In this document: positions 26,045 to 35,496 of the stretch, one piece after another
How positions within the stretch are numbered: the first letter of the stretch is position 1
Layout of the letters: the number at the start of each line of letters is the position of its first letter
Source of the DNA: Flavobacteriales bacterium
Lineage (GTDB): Bacteria > Bacteroidota > Bacteroidia > Flavobacteriales_D > Parvicellaceae
Direction: 5' to 3'
Assembly (NCBI GenBank): GCA_020635565.1
Contig: JACJZN010000006.1
Coordinates: 124,001-188,000, forward strand
Length of the DNA stretch: 64,000 nucleotides
The notes under the pieces: generated by a model
The model's database searches: none
Seen by the model: the letters and a program-made list of their open reading frames with translations, nothing else
Told to the model about the DNA's origin: nothing
Made by a program: the position numbers and the translations under genes

Positions 26045-28015
26045 CTAACCTGTACTAATCGACACACCAACTCCCAGCAGTTCCCTAAGAATCAATCTTA
26101 AGGTTTTCTTTGAAGCATCTTTGGCTATATCTCCAGCAGGATTATAGTGATAGGGCTGTGTTGTATAGTCGCATCCGGAACGAGTAGTGTCGAATAGATC
26201 TTTCTCGAATTTTTGCTTGGATACCTCTCTGAAAGTTCCAGAGGTTATATCAAATTGCGACCTTCCAGAAACCAGTAAGTCTATACTAGATTCCAGATCA
26301 ACCGTTGCCACTGACACAGCCAGATCAATATTTTTAGACATCTTAAGGATCTCCCCTTTCAATCCATAATTCTCATTTAACTGAAGCGGTTCAAGGTCAG
26401 TAACCAAAATCAAATGACTGAATCTCAGTGAAGCCATATTCTGAGCGATGGATAAGCCATGTTTCACTCCTGGAGCAGGATCTGTTCCTCCTTTTGCATT
26501 GTGAGACTCCAACAATTTTTCCAATTCATCCAGACTCATGTCAGATTTCCTTCCCATGAACAACTGGGTAGCTTCCTCACTAAATGCAGTAATTGAGATT
26601 ACAGCAGTTGGTGGAGCCTGTTCGTATAAATTCAACACCGCTTTCTTTGCCCTATTCTTACTGATCTTCATCGAACCAGAGTAATCAATCACAAAGTGAT
26701 AATTCATTGTATCGGTATAAATGTTGGCACATGGACAGGCAACTGCATTTTGAATAGTTGGATGATGCATTTGAAATAAAGCACTTCTCAACTCAGATAA
26801 AGCTACCTGAAGAAAGGATGCTTGATAAGGTTCTAGACGCTCTGCTCCTTTAGGTTTATTGGCGATCTGAATCACTGTTAGCATTCTCCCCTTGCTTTCA
26901 TACTGATTCTTCACAAATGCCTCAATGCTGTTTGAAACCGTCAATGATCCATCAGATATTAGGATTAATCGAGCTGAATCTCGTCCTACATCCCAACTTC
27001 TGGATGCATTTTCTAATCCGGATAAAACACTTGTCCCGCCTTTCAATTCGATCAGACCCAACAAGCTATCAACTTTATGTGAAGTATTTACATCCAATCT
27101 CCCTGAAAAGATCAAACTTGCATCCGAAGAAAAAGTAGAAAAAGTAACAGGCGTACCTAAAGGTAACTCCTCCAGTAGGCTCACCAGATTTATTCTCAAC
27201 GTATCGAACACGCCTCCCCTTTTCATTGAACCCGAAGCATCCAAAGCAAATAAGTAAGGTCTTAATCCGTTTCGATCACTCTGAATTTCTTCCTCTGTCA
27301 AAGGAGGTTCAGCACATCCGCATTCTACTCCTTCTCCCTGAGCAATTACGGTCACATCATCAAACTGATAAAATGCTTTCGAACTCAAACCATCTACCTG
27401 AAAATAAGGTTCATAACCAAGCTCCTTCATTTCTACTGCTTCGCTACTTCCAAACTTTCCTAGTGTAATGAACTGCTCTCCGCCACTGGCCACGTAATAG
27501 CCATTGTACCTGATCCACTTAGTTGCAGTCACAAACTTTCCATCCTCAGCATACAAGCTAGCTTTCAAAGAAGTCAGATCTTCCGTATTTGTTATCAGGT
27601 CGCGATCATGATGAAGCAAAATCCCAAGATCAGCAGCTGCCCATTTGGATGAACGGTGAAGAAGGACTGAAAAACTTATACAGTATGCCTGACCTTTAAC
27701 CAAAGGTTGGGATAATTGTCCTGTAATAAATTCCGTATTTGTTTTCTCTTGCTTAGAACTACCGAGAACCATTCCGATAGCATTGTAGCCTGAGTTAGCT
27801 TTTGCAACGCTTCTTTCAGGCTCCATAAAAAGCTGAGGGGAACGCTTGTGCAAAGGACTATACCAATAGTTGGATAAATAACCTACCTTCTTCAATTGTC
27901 GTGTACCATTTGAAGTATAATTAGTCTCTTCGAAACCCGGATTGATCACCAAATTCTTCTGAGCTCCTATTGATTGAAAACAAAAAAGGATCGCTATGTA
28001 AGTTATCCATTTCAT
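26045..28015 (-). CDS. Exported protein with two von Willebrand factor A domains
   Basis: 656 residues. The signal peptide (to SIGAQ) is followed by a beta-rich N-terminal domain starting NLVINPGFEE (about 20-225), similar to the carbohydrate-binding-like module found before OmpA or VWA domains in Bacteroidota. VWA 1 (about 250-400) has the MIDAS motif FALDASGSMK (first Asp about 259); VWA 2 (about 435-600) has FVIDYSGSMK (first Asp about 444) with GGTDP. Both MIDAS motifs are intact (DxSxS), so both can bind metal and ligand. The start codon directly follows the stop of the thioredoxin-like gene (TAA then ATG), so the two are coupled. Role is probably surface or periplasmic binding; ligand unknown. 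Confidence 0.85.
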   Translation of the reverse strand: MKWITYIAILFCFQSIGAQKNLVINPGFEETNYTSNGTRQLKKVGYLSNYWYSPLHKRSPQLFMEPERSVAKANSGYNAIGMVLGSSKQEKTNTEFITGQLSQPLVKGQAYCISFSVLLHRSSKWAAADLGILLHHDRDLITNTEDLTSLKASLYAEDGKFVTATKWIRYNGYYVASGGEQFITLGKFGSSEAVEMKELGYEPYFQVDGLSSKAFYQFDDVTVIAQGEGVECGCAEPPLTEEEIQSDRNGLRPYLFALDASGSMKRGGVFDTLRINLVSLLEELPLGTPVTFSTFSSDASLIFSGRLDVNTSHKVDSLLGLIELKGGTSVLSGLENASRSWDVGRDSARLILISDGSLTVSNSIEAFVKNQYESKGRMLTVIQIANKPKGAERLEPYQASFLQVALSELRSALFQMHHPTIQNAVACPCANIYTDTMNYHFVIDYSGSMKISKNRAKKAVLNLYEQAPPTAVISITAFSEEATQLFMGRKSDMSLDELEKLLESHNAKGGTDPAPGVKHGLSIAQNMASLRFSHLILVTDLEPLQLNENYGLKGEILKMSKNIDLAVSVATVDLESSIDLLVSGRSQFDITSGTFREVSKQKFEKDLFDTTRSGCDYTTQPYHYNPAGDIAKDASKKTLRLILRELLGVGVSISTG

Positions 28016-28477
28016 TTAATCTTCATCCGTTAACCAATAATAGAAATTTTGCTTAGGCAAGTAACCATCCAAAAATTTGACCACTTGATAATTCTCATCG
28101 AGGATCACTGTTGTCGGATACTTTATCGTTCCATCCTTTTTTGCCCATTTTCTAGCCAGATCCTGAATCCCCCTATTTCCACCATAGATCTTATAATTGT
28201 ACGTGGTATCATTCAATGTAATGGTTTGGTTCTCCTCTGCATTTAACTTGATGTAGTAATAATTCGAGTTTAATTCATTCTTGACTTTCTTGTAAGGGTA
28301 GACTTTTTGATCCATTAATTTACAGTAACCACACCAGGGCGTTTCGATCTTCACAAGGATTGGCTTCACCTTAATTGCCATACTATCTTCAATGTCATGA
28401 ATACTTGTCCAGTTCAACTCCTGTGCTGACATGTTGAACCAAAATAATCCAGATAATATGATAAGAATTGTTTTCAT
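28016..28477 (-). CDS. Thioredoxin-like exported protein
   Basis: 153 residues: signal peptide (ILIILSGLFWFNMSAQ) then a thioredoxin fold with the redox motif WCGYCKLMD (about 49-57) and the cis-Pro region KYPTTVILD. The length and CGYC motif resemble the periplasmic DUF255/thioredoxin_7 group that keeps exported proteins reduced or isomerises disulphides. It forms a two-gene unit with the double-VWA protein downstream, but that partner has few Cys, so its target may be elsewhere. Confidence 0.85.
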   Translation of the reverse strand: MKTILIILSGLFWFNMSAQELNWTSIHDIEDSMAIKVKPILVKIETPWCGYCKLMDQKVYPYKKVKNELNSNYYYIKLNAEENQTITLNDTTYNYKIYGGNRGIQDLARKWAKKDGTIKYPTTVILDENYQVVKFLDGYLPKQNFYYWLTDED

Positions 28478-28581
28478 GATCTAAATGTACTCAAAAACTT
28501 TGCCGAAGCGATCACTCGCCTTCCTAATGACTTTCCATATTATTTTTTTGCCTATTCATTAGTAGCTGCGTGTATTTTCAA

Positions 28582-28589
28582 TAAATTTG
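28582..28589 (+). promoter_or_regulatory. -7 promoter element of the Crp/Fnr operon
   Basis: TAAATTTG matches TAnnTTTG exactly, 41 bases before the ATG. The -33 position carries TTA with a 20-base spacer. Confidence 0.55.
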
Positions 28590-28630
28590 AAACATCCACT
28601 CAAGAATGAGCTGGATCAAATTGAATTTAG

Positions 28631-29263
28631 ATGAGAGAGAAATTACAAGAACAATATGGTTATCTTCTGGAAAATGAACTTCTGGATGAGATTGCTGAGA
28701 TAGGTACTATTAGAACTATTCAGGCTGAAGGACATTTAATCGATCCAGGACAATATATCAAGAGTATTCCTTTATTGATGGAGGGAGTAATCAAAGTATC
28801 ACGTCTGGATGAAAATGCTGACGAGCTATTGTTGTACTTTATTGAAAGTGGTGATACATGTGCTATGACCTTGAATTGCTGTATGCAAGGATCCAAAAGT
28901 GAGATTAAGGCCGTTGCCGAAACGGATGCAACGCTATTGATGGTTCCTTTGGAAAAAATGGAAGACTGGTTGGTAAAGTATCGTTCATGGAGAAACTTTA
29001 TCCTGAATTCCTATCAAGCTAGATTACATGAAGTACTTCAAACAGTGGATAGCATTGCTTTCCTTAAAATGGATGAGCGATTATTGAATTATCTTCAGGA
29101 CAAGACCAAGATTGGACACAGTGAAACTATTCATATTACACATGAGGAAATCGCAAAAGATCTACATTCCAGTCGAGTGGTGATCTCCAGACTTCTCAAA
29201 AAACTCGAAAATGACGGTCAGGTAAAATTGCACCGAAACAGTATTGACGTAATCGAGTTATAA
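28631..29263 (+). CDS. Crp/Fnr family transcriptional regulator
   Basis: 210 residues: cyclic-nucleotide-binding-like beta-roll (about 20-115) and a C-terminal winged helix (THEEIAKDLHSSRVVISRLL, about 163-182). The beta-roll carries a three-Cys motif CAMTLNCCMQ (about 77-86), seen in a Bacteroidota subgroup of the family, which may make it redox- or metal-responsive. It lacks the Arg/Ser pattern of true cAMP receptors. First gene of a three-gene operon: its stop overlaps the ATG of the DUF202 gene by one base. Probably senses redox or reactive sulphur/oxygen species; this is inferred. Confidence 0.88.
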   Translation: MREKLQEQYGYLLENELLDEIAEIGTIRTIQAEGHLIDPGQYIKSIPLLMEGVIKVSRLDENADELLLYFIESGDTCAMTLNCCMQGSKSEIKAVAETDATLLMVPLEKMEDWLVKYRSWRNFILNSYQARLHEVLQTVDSIAFLKMDERLLNYLQDKTKIGHSETIHITHEEIAKDLHSSRVVISRLLKKLENDGQVKLHRNSIDVIEL

Positions 29264-29550
29264 TGCCAGTTCACAATTCCAAAAAAGAGAAGATCACCGA
29301 TTGGCTTGCGTTGGAAAGAACCAAGATGGCCAATCAACGTACTTTATTGGCTATGCTACGTACAGGTTTTTATTTTTTGGTAATGGGATTGACCGTGATC
29401 ACCGTTGAGAATCTAGACGACCTTAGAAAATACTACTGGCTCTTTTTTGTGGTAGGAATGTTATTTATTTTTATTGGAATTGGACACTACTTCTACAACA
29501 ATAACAAACTGAATAAGAAATACGAAAGCTCGATGGAAGATGGCGAATAA
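29263..29550 (+). CDS. DUF202 (YidH-type) membrane protein
   Basis: 95 residues. The N-terminus KITDWLALERTKMANQRT with LLAMLRTGF is the family signature, followed by two membrane helices (about 36-54 and 62-81) and a basic tail. DUF202 proteins are small inner-membrane proteins of unknown function, often with regulators of redox stress. It shares one base with the regulator gene and overlaps the next gene by 11 bases, so the three are surely one translation unit. Confidence 0.85.
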   Translation: MPVHNSKKEKITDWLALERTKMANQRTLLAMLRTGFYFLVMGLTVITVENLDDLRKYYWLFFVVGMLFIFIGIGHYFYNNNKLNKKYESSMEDGE

Positions 29551-29722
29551 GAGTATTTATAAATTGATCATTGGAGTTTTCTTCATAGGTGCTGGCATCT
29601 TTGGTTACTTTACCAAGACAGGTTACTTACAATTATTAGCAATCGCCATCGGAGCCTATGGCGCATGGAATTTAGGATGGGGAATCTATCTAAGAAAAAA
29701 GGAAAAGTCATTGTCGGAATAG
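29540..29722 (+). CDS. Small two-helix membrane protein
   Basis: 60 residues with two predicted membrane segments (LIIGVFFIGAGIFGYF and LLAIAIGAYGAWNLGWGIYL) joined by a short turn and a basic C-terminus. No family recognised. Overlap with the DUF202 gene, the same direction and the same size class argue that it is real and acts with it at the inner membrane. Confidence 0.7.
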   Translation: MANKSIYKLIIGVFFIGAGIFGYFTKTGYLQLLAIAIGAYGAWNLGWGIYLRKKEKSLSE

Positions 29723-29743
29723 TGACTTGAGGAAATTCAACAC

Positions 29744-29778
29744 AAAAAAAGGAGCAGACATCACGCCTGCTCCCTTTT
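29744..29778. terminator. Bidirectional terminator between convergent operons
   Basis: GGAGCAG (29751-29757) pairs with CTGCTCC (29767-29773), with seven A before and TTTT after the stem, so it can end the Crp/Fnr operon on the plus strand and the PorP-OmpA operon on the minus strand. Confidence 0.7.
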
Positions 29779-29799
29779 AAACCAATTTATCGATATCAA

Positions 29800-31908
29800 T
29801 TACTTTCCAGTAATCTTCAACTCTACCCTTCTGTTCAACGCTTTACCTTCTGGTGTAGCATTGGTTGCTCTAGGAACTTCTTCTCCATATCCTTTTGCTT
29901 TCATTCTTGAACGATCAATACCTTTCCCTACCAGATAATCTACGGCAGACTGTGCTCTACCTTCAGACAATTTTTGGTTAGAAGAAGCAGAACCATCTGA
30001 ATCTGTATGTCCCTGAAGTTCGATTTTGATCGTAGGATTTTGTTTCAGGAAGTCAGCCAATTGATCCAAAATTCTGTATGAACGCTCATCCAGATCCGTT
30101 TTACCTGTTTTGAAAAGTAAGTCTTCCACGACAATACTTGCTCCAACTTCAATAGGCGTCAACATCACCACTTTTTCGATATCCACCATCTCAGTTACCG
30201 TAATCTTTTCTGTCTTGTTGAAGTATCCTTCTTTAGAGATCAAGATCTCGAACTTGTTATTGATCTTTAAAGGATAACCAGCAGGAGGCAAGTTATTCAT
30301 GGCAATTACTGAACTTTCTCCTTCATTCTCACCACTTACACTAGTCGCAATGATATTTGTCTTGATCGGTTTCTTAGTAGACTCATCCAAAACTGTCAAC
30401 TTCAGATTCGCTGCAAGCAATTCTTTGTTCATCAAAAGCGTCTTACTTACCGTTCCTTCCTTATCTCTTTTAATGGTCAATTCTGCATCGTCATAACCTT
30501 CAGCACGAGCGATGATCTTATGCTCAGGACCTACCTCAAATTCTTTATTGAATTTGTCATGTTGTCCCAGACTTTCTTCTTGACCTGTATCAGGATTAAT
30601 CACAAACAACTCCACTTTCACTGGTTCTCCAGTTTCTTTATCCTGCATTTCTAACTCCAGATCAAAAAACTTGATCGTTTTACTCAAATAAACCTGCTGA
30701 ACAAGATCCTCTCCATTCGCATGATTAATAGAAATCTCTTGCGTATGGTATCCTTCTTTAGAAACTACCAATTTGTATTCTTCTTTCTGATTGATCAGTC
30801 TGTTTCCTTTTTCAGCATAGTCAAAGAATAGTGTAGCTTCTCTTTCTTCTCGAGTAACATTGGTTATTTCAGCTTTAGCCTTAACCGGTGTAATTGAGTC
30901 CTCTTCGAATACATTTACCAGTAAGAAGTATTGTTTTACTTTTTCACTTTGCTTTATCTTATAATTCAAGAACACCTCAACCGAACCCGCTTTCTTTCCA
31001 ATTGGATCACTTAAACTTGATGTATTCACATCATAGCTTACTCCTATATTAAAGTTGGTAGATAGGTACTTTAATCCAATCACCGCAGCATCTCCTAAAC
31101 GATAGGCTCCTCCTAGTCCGAATCCCATGATCTTTTCTTGAGTTTTAGAAAGGTAGTAAGCAAAATCGGCTCCGACCAACACATGCGTTTCAGTTCCTTG
31201 TACCATAGCCAAAGCTCTCGGTGTGATCGACAATAGGTTAATGTTGTGGGTATACCCTCCCACAATTGAGAATCTCATTGGCAATTTATACCCAGCGATG
31301 AGCTGTGAGTTATCCGGCTGATTCACATTAAAAGCAGTTACTCCCAAATTGAATTTATTCAACCCAAGAGAATCATTTTGAAAAAAGGTTATGGAGGGAG
31401 ATACTTCCAACCCCTTTACTACTGGGTTCGTTAGATCTTCCCCAAGAGATAAAGAGGAATTATAATTTCCACTTTGGAACTGACTCCCCGTTTGGATCTG
31501 ACCAATATCAGTGGTACCATTGAAATAACCAACTTTGGCACCAATTGATAACTGACTTTTTCCAATTCCCAACAAATATGCTCCTGCTAAAGAAAAGTGA
31601 TTTGTTCTTAAATATCCTCCTTCTCCTACTCTATCATTGATGAATGAACCACTGATCACAGCAACCTTTTTATTGCTGTTCGCTTTTCTGATTGGTAAGA
31701 TCCCTTCAAACTGTGAAGTAGAGAATGGCTGAACGATTGACATCCACTGACTTCTATGGATTAAAGTAAGGTTTATATCATCACGCATTCCAATCGCAGA
31801 TGGATTAGACAATGCTGTTGAATATTCAAAATTTGAGTAAAATGCATCCTGTGCTCTAACTGATACAGCTAACACAGTGATGAAAAGTATGCTAAGTAAA
31901 TTCTTCAT
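29800..31908 (-). CDS. PorP/SprF-type T9SS membrane protein fused to an OmpA domain
   Basis: 702 residues. After a signal peptide (to SVRAQ) the N-terminal 320 residues are a PorP/SprF-family outer-membrane barrel (DAFYSNFEYSTALSNPSAIG, then LTLIHRSQWMSI). Three carboxypeptidase-regulatory/PEGA-like repeats follow (about 330-590, each with a KEGYHTQE, AEGYDDAEL or KEGYFNKTE strand). The last 110 residues are a peptidoglycan-binding OmpA domain (LLFKTGKTDLDERSYRIL and QGHTDSDGSAS). PorP/SprF proteins usually serve one T9SS type B cargo encoded next door; that is the case here (gene directly upstream). The fusion would tie the barrel to peptidoglycan. Last gene of the three-gene unit. Confidence 0.88.
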   Translation of the reverse strand: MKNLLSILFITVLAVSVRAQDAFYSNFEYSTALSNPSAIGMRDDINLTLIHRSQWMSIVQPFSTSQFEGILPIRKANSNKKVAVISGSFINDRVGEGGYLRTNHFSLAGAYLLGIGKSQLSIGAKVGYFNGTTDIGQIQTGSQFQSGNYNSSLSLGEDLTNPVVKGLEVSPSITFFQNDSLGLNKFNLGVTAFNVNQPDNSQLIAGYKLPMRFSIVGGYTHNINLLSITPRALAMVQGTETHVLVGADFAYYLSKTQEKIMGFGLGGAYRLGDAAVIGLKYLSTNFNIGVSYDVNTSSLSDPIGKKAGSVEVFLNYKIKQSEKVKQYFLLVNVFEEDSITPVKAKAEITNVTREEREATLFFDYAEKGNRLINQKEEYKLVVSKEGYHTQEISINHANGEDLVQQVYLSKTIKFFDLELEMQDKETGEPVKVELFVINPDTGQEESLGQHDKFNKEFEVGPEHKIIARAEGYDDAELTIKRDKEGTVSKTLLMNKELLAANLKLTVLDESTKKPIKTNIIATSVSGENEGESSVIAMNNLPPAGYPLKINNKFEILISKEGYFNKTEKITVTEMVDIEKVVMLTPIEVGASIVVEDLLFKTGKTDLDERSYRILDQLADFLKQNPTIKIELQGHTDSDGSASSNQKLSEGRAQSAVDYLVGKGIDRSRMKAKGYGEEVPRATNATPEGKALNRRVELKITGK

Positions 31909-31917
31909 ATCTTCTAA

Positions 31918-33900
31918 TTATCTTCTGAGTAAAACTGTTCCTTTATTGCTTCCATTAAAACTTATGGTATTTCCATAAATATCAGTTCCCTCCAAGGTCC
32001 AGACGTATGTTCCAGCAGGTTGTTCCTCTCCATTTGCCATTCCATCCCATCCTGTTGTCTGCATTTCATTGACATCAGTCGTTTCATAGATCATGTCTCC
32101 CCATCTGTTATAGATCTTAAAGTGGATCGTCTCAATTCCATTACCATAAACCAGAAACTCGTCATTACTCCCATCCATATTTGGACTGAACATATTCGGA
32201 ACGAATACAATGATCGATTCATCAATAAATACATTTACAGTTCCTACTCTGAAACAACCATTAGTTTGTTCTATCACCACTTCATAAAGTGTATCATTTT
32301 GTGGAGAAACTGTAATTGTCTGTGTATTTTCACCCGTATTCCAAGAATAAGAAACTCCATTCTCTGCAATAAGATCGATGATCATTCCGATGTAGATCGT
32401 AGTATCTTCATATAGTTCGAAATAGGTATATTCCGGAGAGAAAGTCACTGTATCATAGAATTCACAATTATTGGCATCTGTGGCAATTACAGAGTATTCT
32501 CCAAACTGAGTCACCTCCAATGTTGGATTCCCACTTGCATCTGACCATGCATAGGTATCAAAAGTAAATTGGCTTCCTGCGTCCAAAACTACTGTATCAC
32601 CGATACAAAACTCAACATCTCCTCCTAAATCCAATGGTGAAACAGGATGTAACGAGATTTCTATCGAATCACGCGATTCACATCCATCCAGATTAGTCAA
32701 AGTACAATAGTAAATACCAGCTGAAGAAACCGTTTCCTGAGAACTTTGTCCACCTGTATTCCATAAGTATTGAGTTAAGCCACCACTTTGATTTGTAGCA
32801 TCTAATCCTAAAGAGGTTCCAGGACAAATAGTGGTGTCATTTCCTAGATCAACAACTGGTCCTGCTAATAGATTGTAATTCAAAGAATCATAACTGATAC
32901 ACCCCTCTGGTGTGACTACAGTAACATAAATATCTACATTAGAACCTGATGGTGAATATGTAAACTCATTTGCTGTTGTAGTATCAATATGATTAGATAA
33001 ACTTCCTTCAGCCCAGTAGTAAGTGCCACCATCAGCAACATCAAACTCCTGATCTGAACCAATACATGGCGCATTGGTTAATTGAAGTTGAGGATTAATT
33101 GAAGAAACCATTGTCACATCCAAAACATCATTAGTTCCAAATTGTGAACTGTAGCATCCAGGTAGATAATCAAAACTCAAGGTGTACATTCCTCCTGTAT
33201 TTCCATGGAAAATTGTATTTGGATCCTGTGCATCCAAAAATCCACCTGTACCTCCACTTAAAATGCTCCATTGTCCACTTCCAAAACCAGCTAACTGAAG
33301 AGAATCATCACATCCTACGGCTGTTGCAGTTCCGGCATCGATCGTACTGTATTCCCATTTAAATCTAAATTTAAATGAAAAACATCCTACCGAATATTCA
33401 CCGATATGCCATTCACAATATGATGAATCTCTCATATTAATGCTAGGATGAGAGCCTCCAGAACCAATGTATGGATTGTGATTTTGTCTGTCATCATCTT
33501 CTTGAAGGCCAGCTAGACAAGAGCTAGAAAAAGAGCATCGATCAGCTCCAGTTCCTCCATCACAATCATCCTCCCAAAAGTCAATACGAATATCCAGCAA
33601 AGATGCTGTTGTATTCGTTTGTCTTTCATAATAAGTCCCTAAAGCTGCACCTTGTACAACTGGCTGATAGATGTTAGGCAACGTATTATCCGTAAAGTGA
33701 CAATCTCCTAGATGCCATGTTGTCCCCATGGTATTGTCTTTATACCATAGCTTCCAGGTACTTTCATTATCACTTCCGGATCCATCCTGACAACTGTGTT
33801 GTACAAATTCCAAAATCTCAAACTCGTAATTGATCGGTGCCTGGGCTCTACCAACCAAAGATCCTACAAGTAAAGAGAATAATAATAAACTCTTCTTCAT
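31918..33900 (-). CDS. T9SS type B cargo protein (gliding motility-associated C-terminal domain)
   Basis: 660 residues. After a signal peptide (to GRAQ) comes a Cys-rich N-terminal module (about 20-265) shared with the next gene upstream. Several Ig/PKD-like units follow, each with a DLGNDTTICPGTS- or DLGGDVEFCIGDT-type start (about 345-430, 435-510), and the end is the CHU_C/type B sorting domain (about 560-660): VPNMFSPNMDGSNDEFLV, IYNRWGDMIYE, then QPAGTYVWTL. Exported through T9SS and held at the surface. It lies 9 bp before the PorP-OmpA gene, which probably serves it. Confidence 0.88.
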   Translation of the reverse strand: MKKSLLLFSLLVGSLVGRAQAPINYEFEILEFVQHSCQDGSGSDNESTWKLWYKDNTMGTTWHLGDCHFTDNTLPNIYQPVVQGAALGTYYERQTNTTASLLDIRIDFWEDDCDGGTGADRCSFSSSCLAGLQEDDDRQNHNPYIGSGGSHPSINMRDSSYCEWHIGEYSVGCFSFKFRFKWEYSTIDAGTATAVGCDDSLQLAGFGSGQWSILSGGTGGFLDAQDPNTIFHGNTGGMYTLSFDYLPGCYSSQFGTNDVLDVTMVSSINPQLQLTNAPCIGSDQEFDVADGGTYYWAEGSLSNHIDTTTANEFTYSPSGSNVDIYVTVVTPEGCISYDSLNYNLLAGPVVDLGNDTTICPGTSLGLDATNQSGGLTQYLWNTGGQSSQETVSSAGIYYCTLTNLDGCESRDSIEISLHPVSPLDLGGDVEFCIGDTVVLDAGSQFTFDTYAWSDASGNPTLEVTQFGEYSVIATDANNCEFYDTVTFSPEYTYFELYEDTTIYIGMIIDLIAENGVSYSWNTGENTQTITVSPQNDTLYEVVIEQTNGCFRVGTVNVFIDESIIVFVPNMFSPNMDGSNDEFLVYGNGIETIHFKIYNRWGDMIYETTDVNEMQTTGWDGMANGEEQPAGTYVWTLEGTDIYGNTISFNGSNKGTVLLRR

Positions 33901-33901
33901 C

Positions 33902-35344
33902 TTACTTTATGATTTCTATTTTGTGTATTGAAGATCTTCCTTCTTCGTTGAAAATTCTTAGAAAATACATTCCTGACTCGAACGAATTAATCTGAATTGG
34001 ACCGTTCACTTTATCCAACTGAACAATTCTACCTAGTTTGTCTCTAAGTTCAAAGTACATTCCATTCACATTACCTTCGATGAACAACACATCTTTAGCA
34101 GGATTGGGATAAACTATAAATTCATTTTGTAATTCTGAAACTCCAATATTGTTTAGAATATAGGTATCACTTGCAACACAACCATCTGAATTAGCTACCT
34201 CTATCGTGTAGGAACCATTTTGGGTAGGTGTATATGAGGATGTAGTAGCTCCTCCAATCATACCACCGTTGTAATACCATTGATTAAAGGGATAGCTAAT
34301 CGTTGTCGAAAAAACACCATTTACCAATTGAATAACTGGATCAGGTGCTGCTAAAACTTCAAACTCAACAGAATCAATTCCAGAGCAATTAGTGTTAGAA
34401 CCATTAACATAAACCACAGAATCCCCTAGCTGCAAAACGTAATTGAATTCACCCGTTACATTAGATTCTTCAATCGCGGATAAATCATTAACATAGAACT
34501 CATAGTTGGTGGCATTAAAGGCATCGAAGGTTACTTCATCTCCTTCACAGTACTTTGTAACATTACTTGTTATTTGAGGAGCCGGAAGATTGTACACATA
34601 TACGTTTACGGTATCTGTTGTGTGAGCAGTCAAACAACCAGGTAAATTGCTCCATAATAAACGATAGGTCTCTCCTACCGTTCCGCTAAATCCAGAAGTT
34701 GGACTTTGATCGTTAGTTAAACCGCCTCCGGTCCCTGAATATATTGACCATTCTCCGCTTCCTTCTGCCCCCAAATTAATACTTCCAGTTCCGCAAATAG
34801 ATTGCGAAGGTCCACCACTAAAGTTGGTGTATTCCCACTTTACTCTAACTTCAAAACCAAAATCACCAACAGAATAGGAATAATTGGTCCAAGCACACTG
34901 ACTTCCTGCATATATGTTAATCGCTGGATAGTTTCCAAAACTTCCAACCAACGGAGACCAAAGTTCATGACAATCATCTCCGCTATCGAACGAACATCTA
35001 TCCGTTGAACCTGGAGAATTCGAGAAATTATCATCTTCCCATGCTTCAAATTTCAATTCAACACTTGTCGCAGAAGTTCCTGTGACATCCAATAAAATTT
35101 TGTCCGCACCTGATGGAACATGAGTATATACAGCATTTCCATCTGAAGAATGACAAGTACCTCCTGTCCAGGATGGATTTTGATCATCCCTTCCCCACAA
35201 CTTCCAGGTTGGTTCTTCATCGTCTCCAAAACCGTCATCACATCCCGTGATACTAAAAGAGACAATCTCAACTTTGTAATTGATCAACTGAGCAAAACTG
35301 CTAAAAGTAAAAGTTAAGATAAACAGAGTAAAAAGTGTACGCAT
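33902..35344 (-). CDS. T9SS type A cargo protein
   Basis: 480 residues. Signal peptide (to FSSFAQ), then the same Cys-rich N-terminal module as the downstream gene (about 20-255; both share WKLW, FEAWEDD/IDFWEDD, DRCSF, YPAINIYAGSQC and WSIYSGTGGG-like blocks). One or two Ig-like units follow, then a type A sorting domain (about 405-480): VYPNPAKDVLFI, ELRDKLGRIVQLD, SGMYFLRIF and a basic IHKIEIIK tail. Two cargo types (A and B) with one shared head, 1 bp apart in one operon, suggest a duplicated adhesin or binding head delivered by two signals. Head function unknown. Confidence 0.88.
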   Translation of the reverse strand: MRTLFTLFILTFTFSSFAQLINYKVEIVSFSITGCDDGFGDDEEPTWKLWGRDDQNPSWTGGTCHSSDGNAVYTHVPSGADKILLDVTGTSATSVELKFEAWEDDNFSNSPGSTDRCSFDSGDDCHELWSPLVGSFGNYPAINIYAGSQCAWTNYSYSVGDFGFEVRVKWEYTNFSGGPSQSICGTGSINLGAEGSGEWSIYSGTGGGLTNDQSPTSGFSGTVGETYRLLWSNLPGCLTAHTTDTVNVYVYNLPAPQITSNVTKYCEGDEVTFDAFNATNYEFYVNDLSAIEESNVTGEFNYVLQLGDSVVYVNGSNTNCSGIDSVEFEVLAAPDPVIQLVNGVFSTTISYPFNQWYYNGGMIGGATTSSYTPTQNGSYTIEVANSDGCVASDTYILNNIGVSELQNEFIVYPNPAKDVLFIEGNVNGMYFELRDKLGRIVQLDKVNGPIQINSFESGMYFLRIFNEEGRSSIHKIEIIK

Positions 35345-35464
35345 AGGCTATTTAATTTCGTTGTCTAAGTTATTCCCAAGGATGTTATCAATTTGATTTA
35401 CCTTGTAAAGAATATGTTAAATTAGGAAATCATTTAGACATTATGAAATAATAAGTCTCTACAT

Positions 35465-35490
35465 TGAAAAAAAACATCCTGATCAATGTT
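35465..35490 (-). terminator. Weak intrinsic terminator after the ThiF-like gene
   Basis: On the minus strand AACAT pairs with ATGTT around an 8-base loop, followed by a run of T (8 in total with stem). The short stem makes this tentative. Confidence 0.4.
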
Positions 35491-35496
35491 CTTTCA

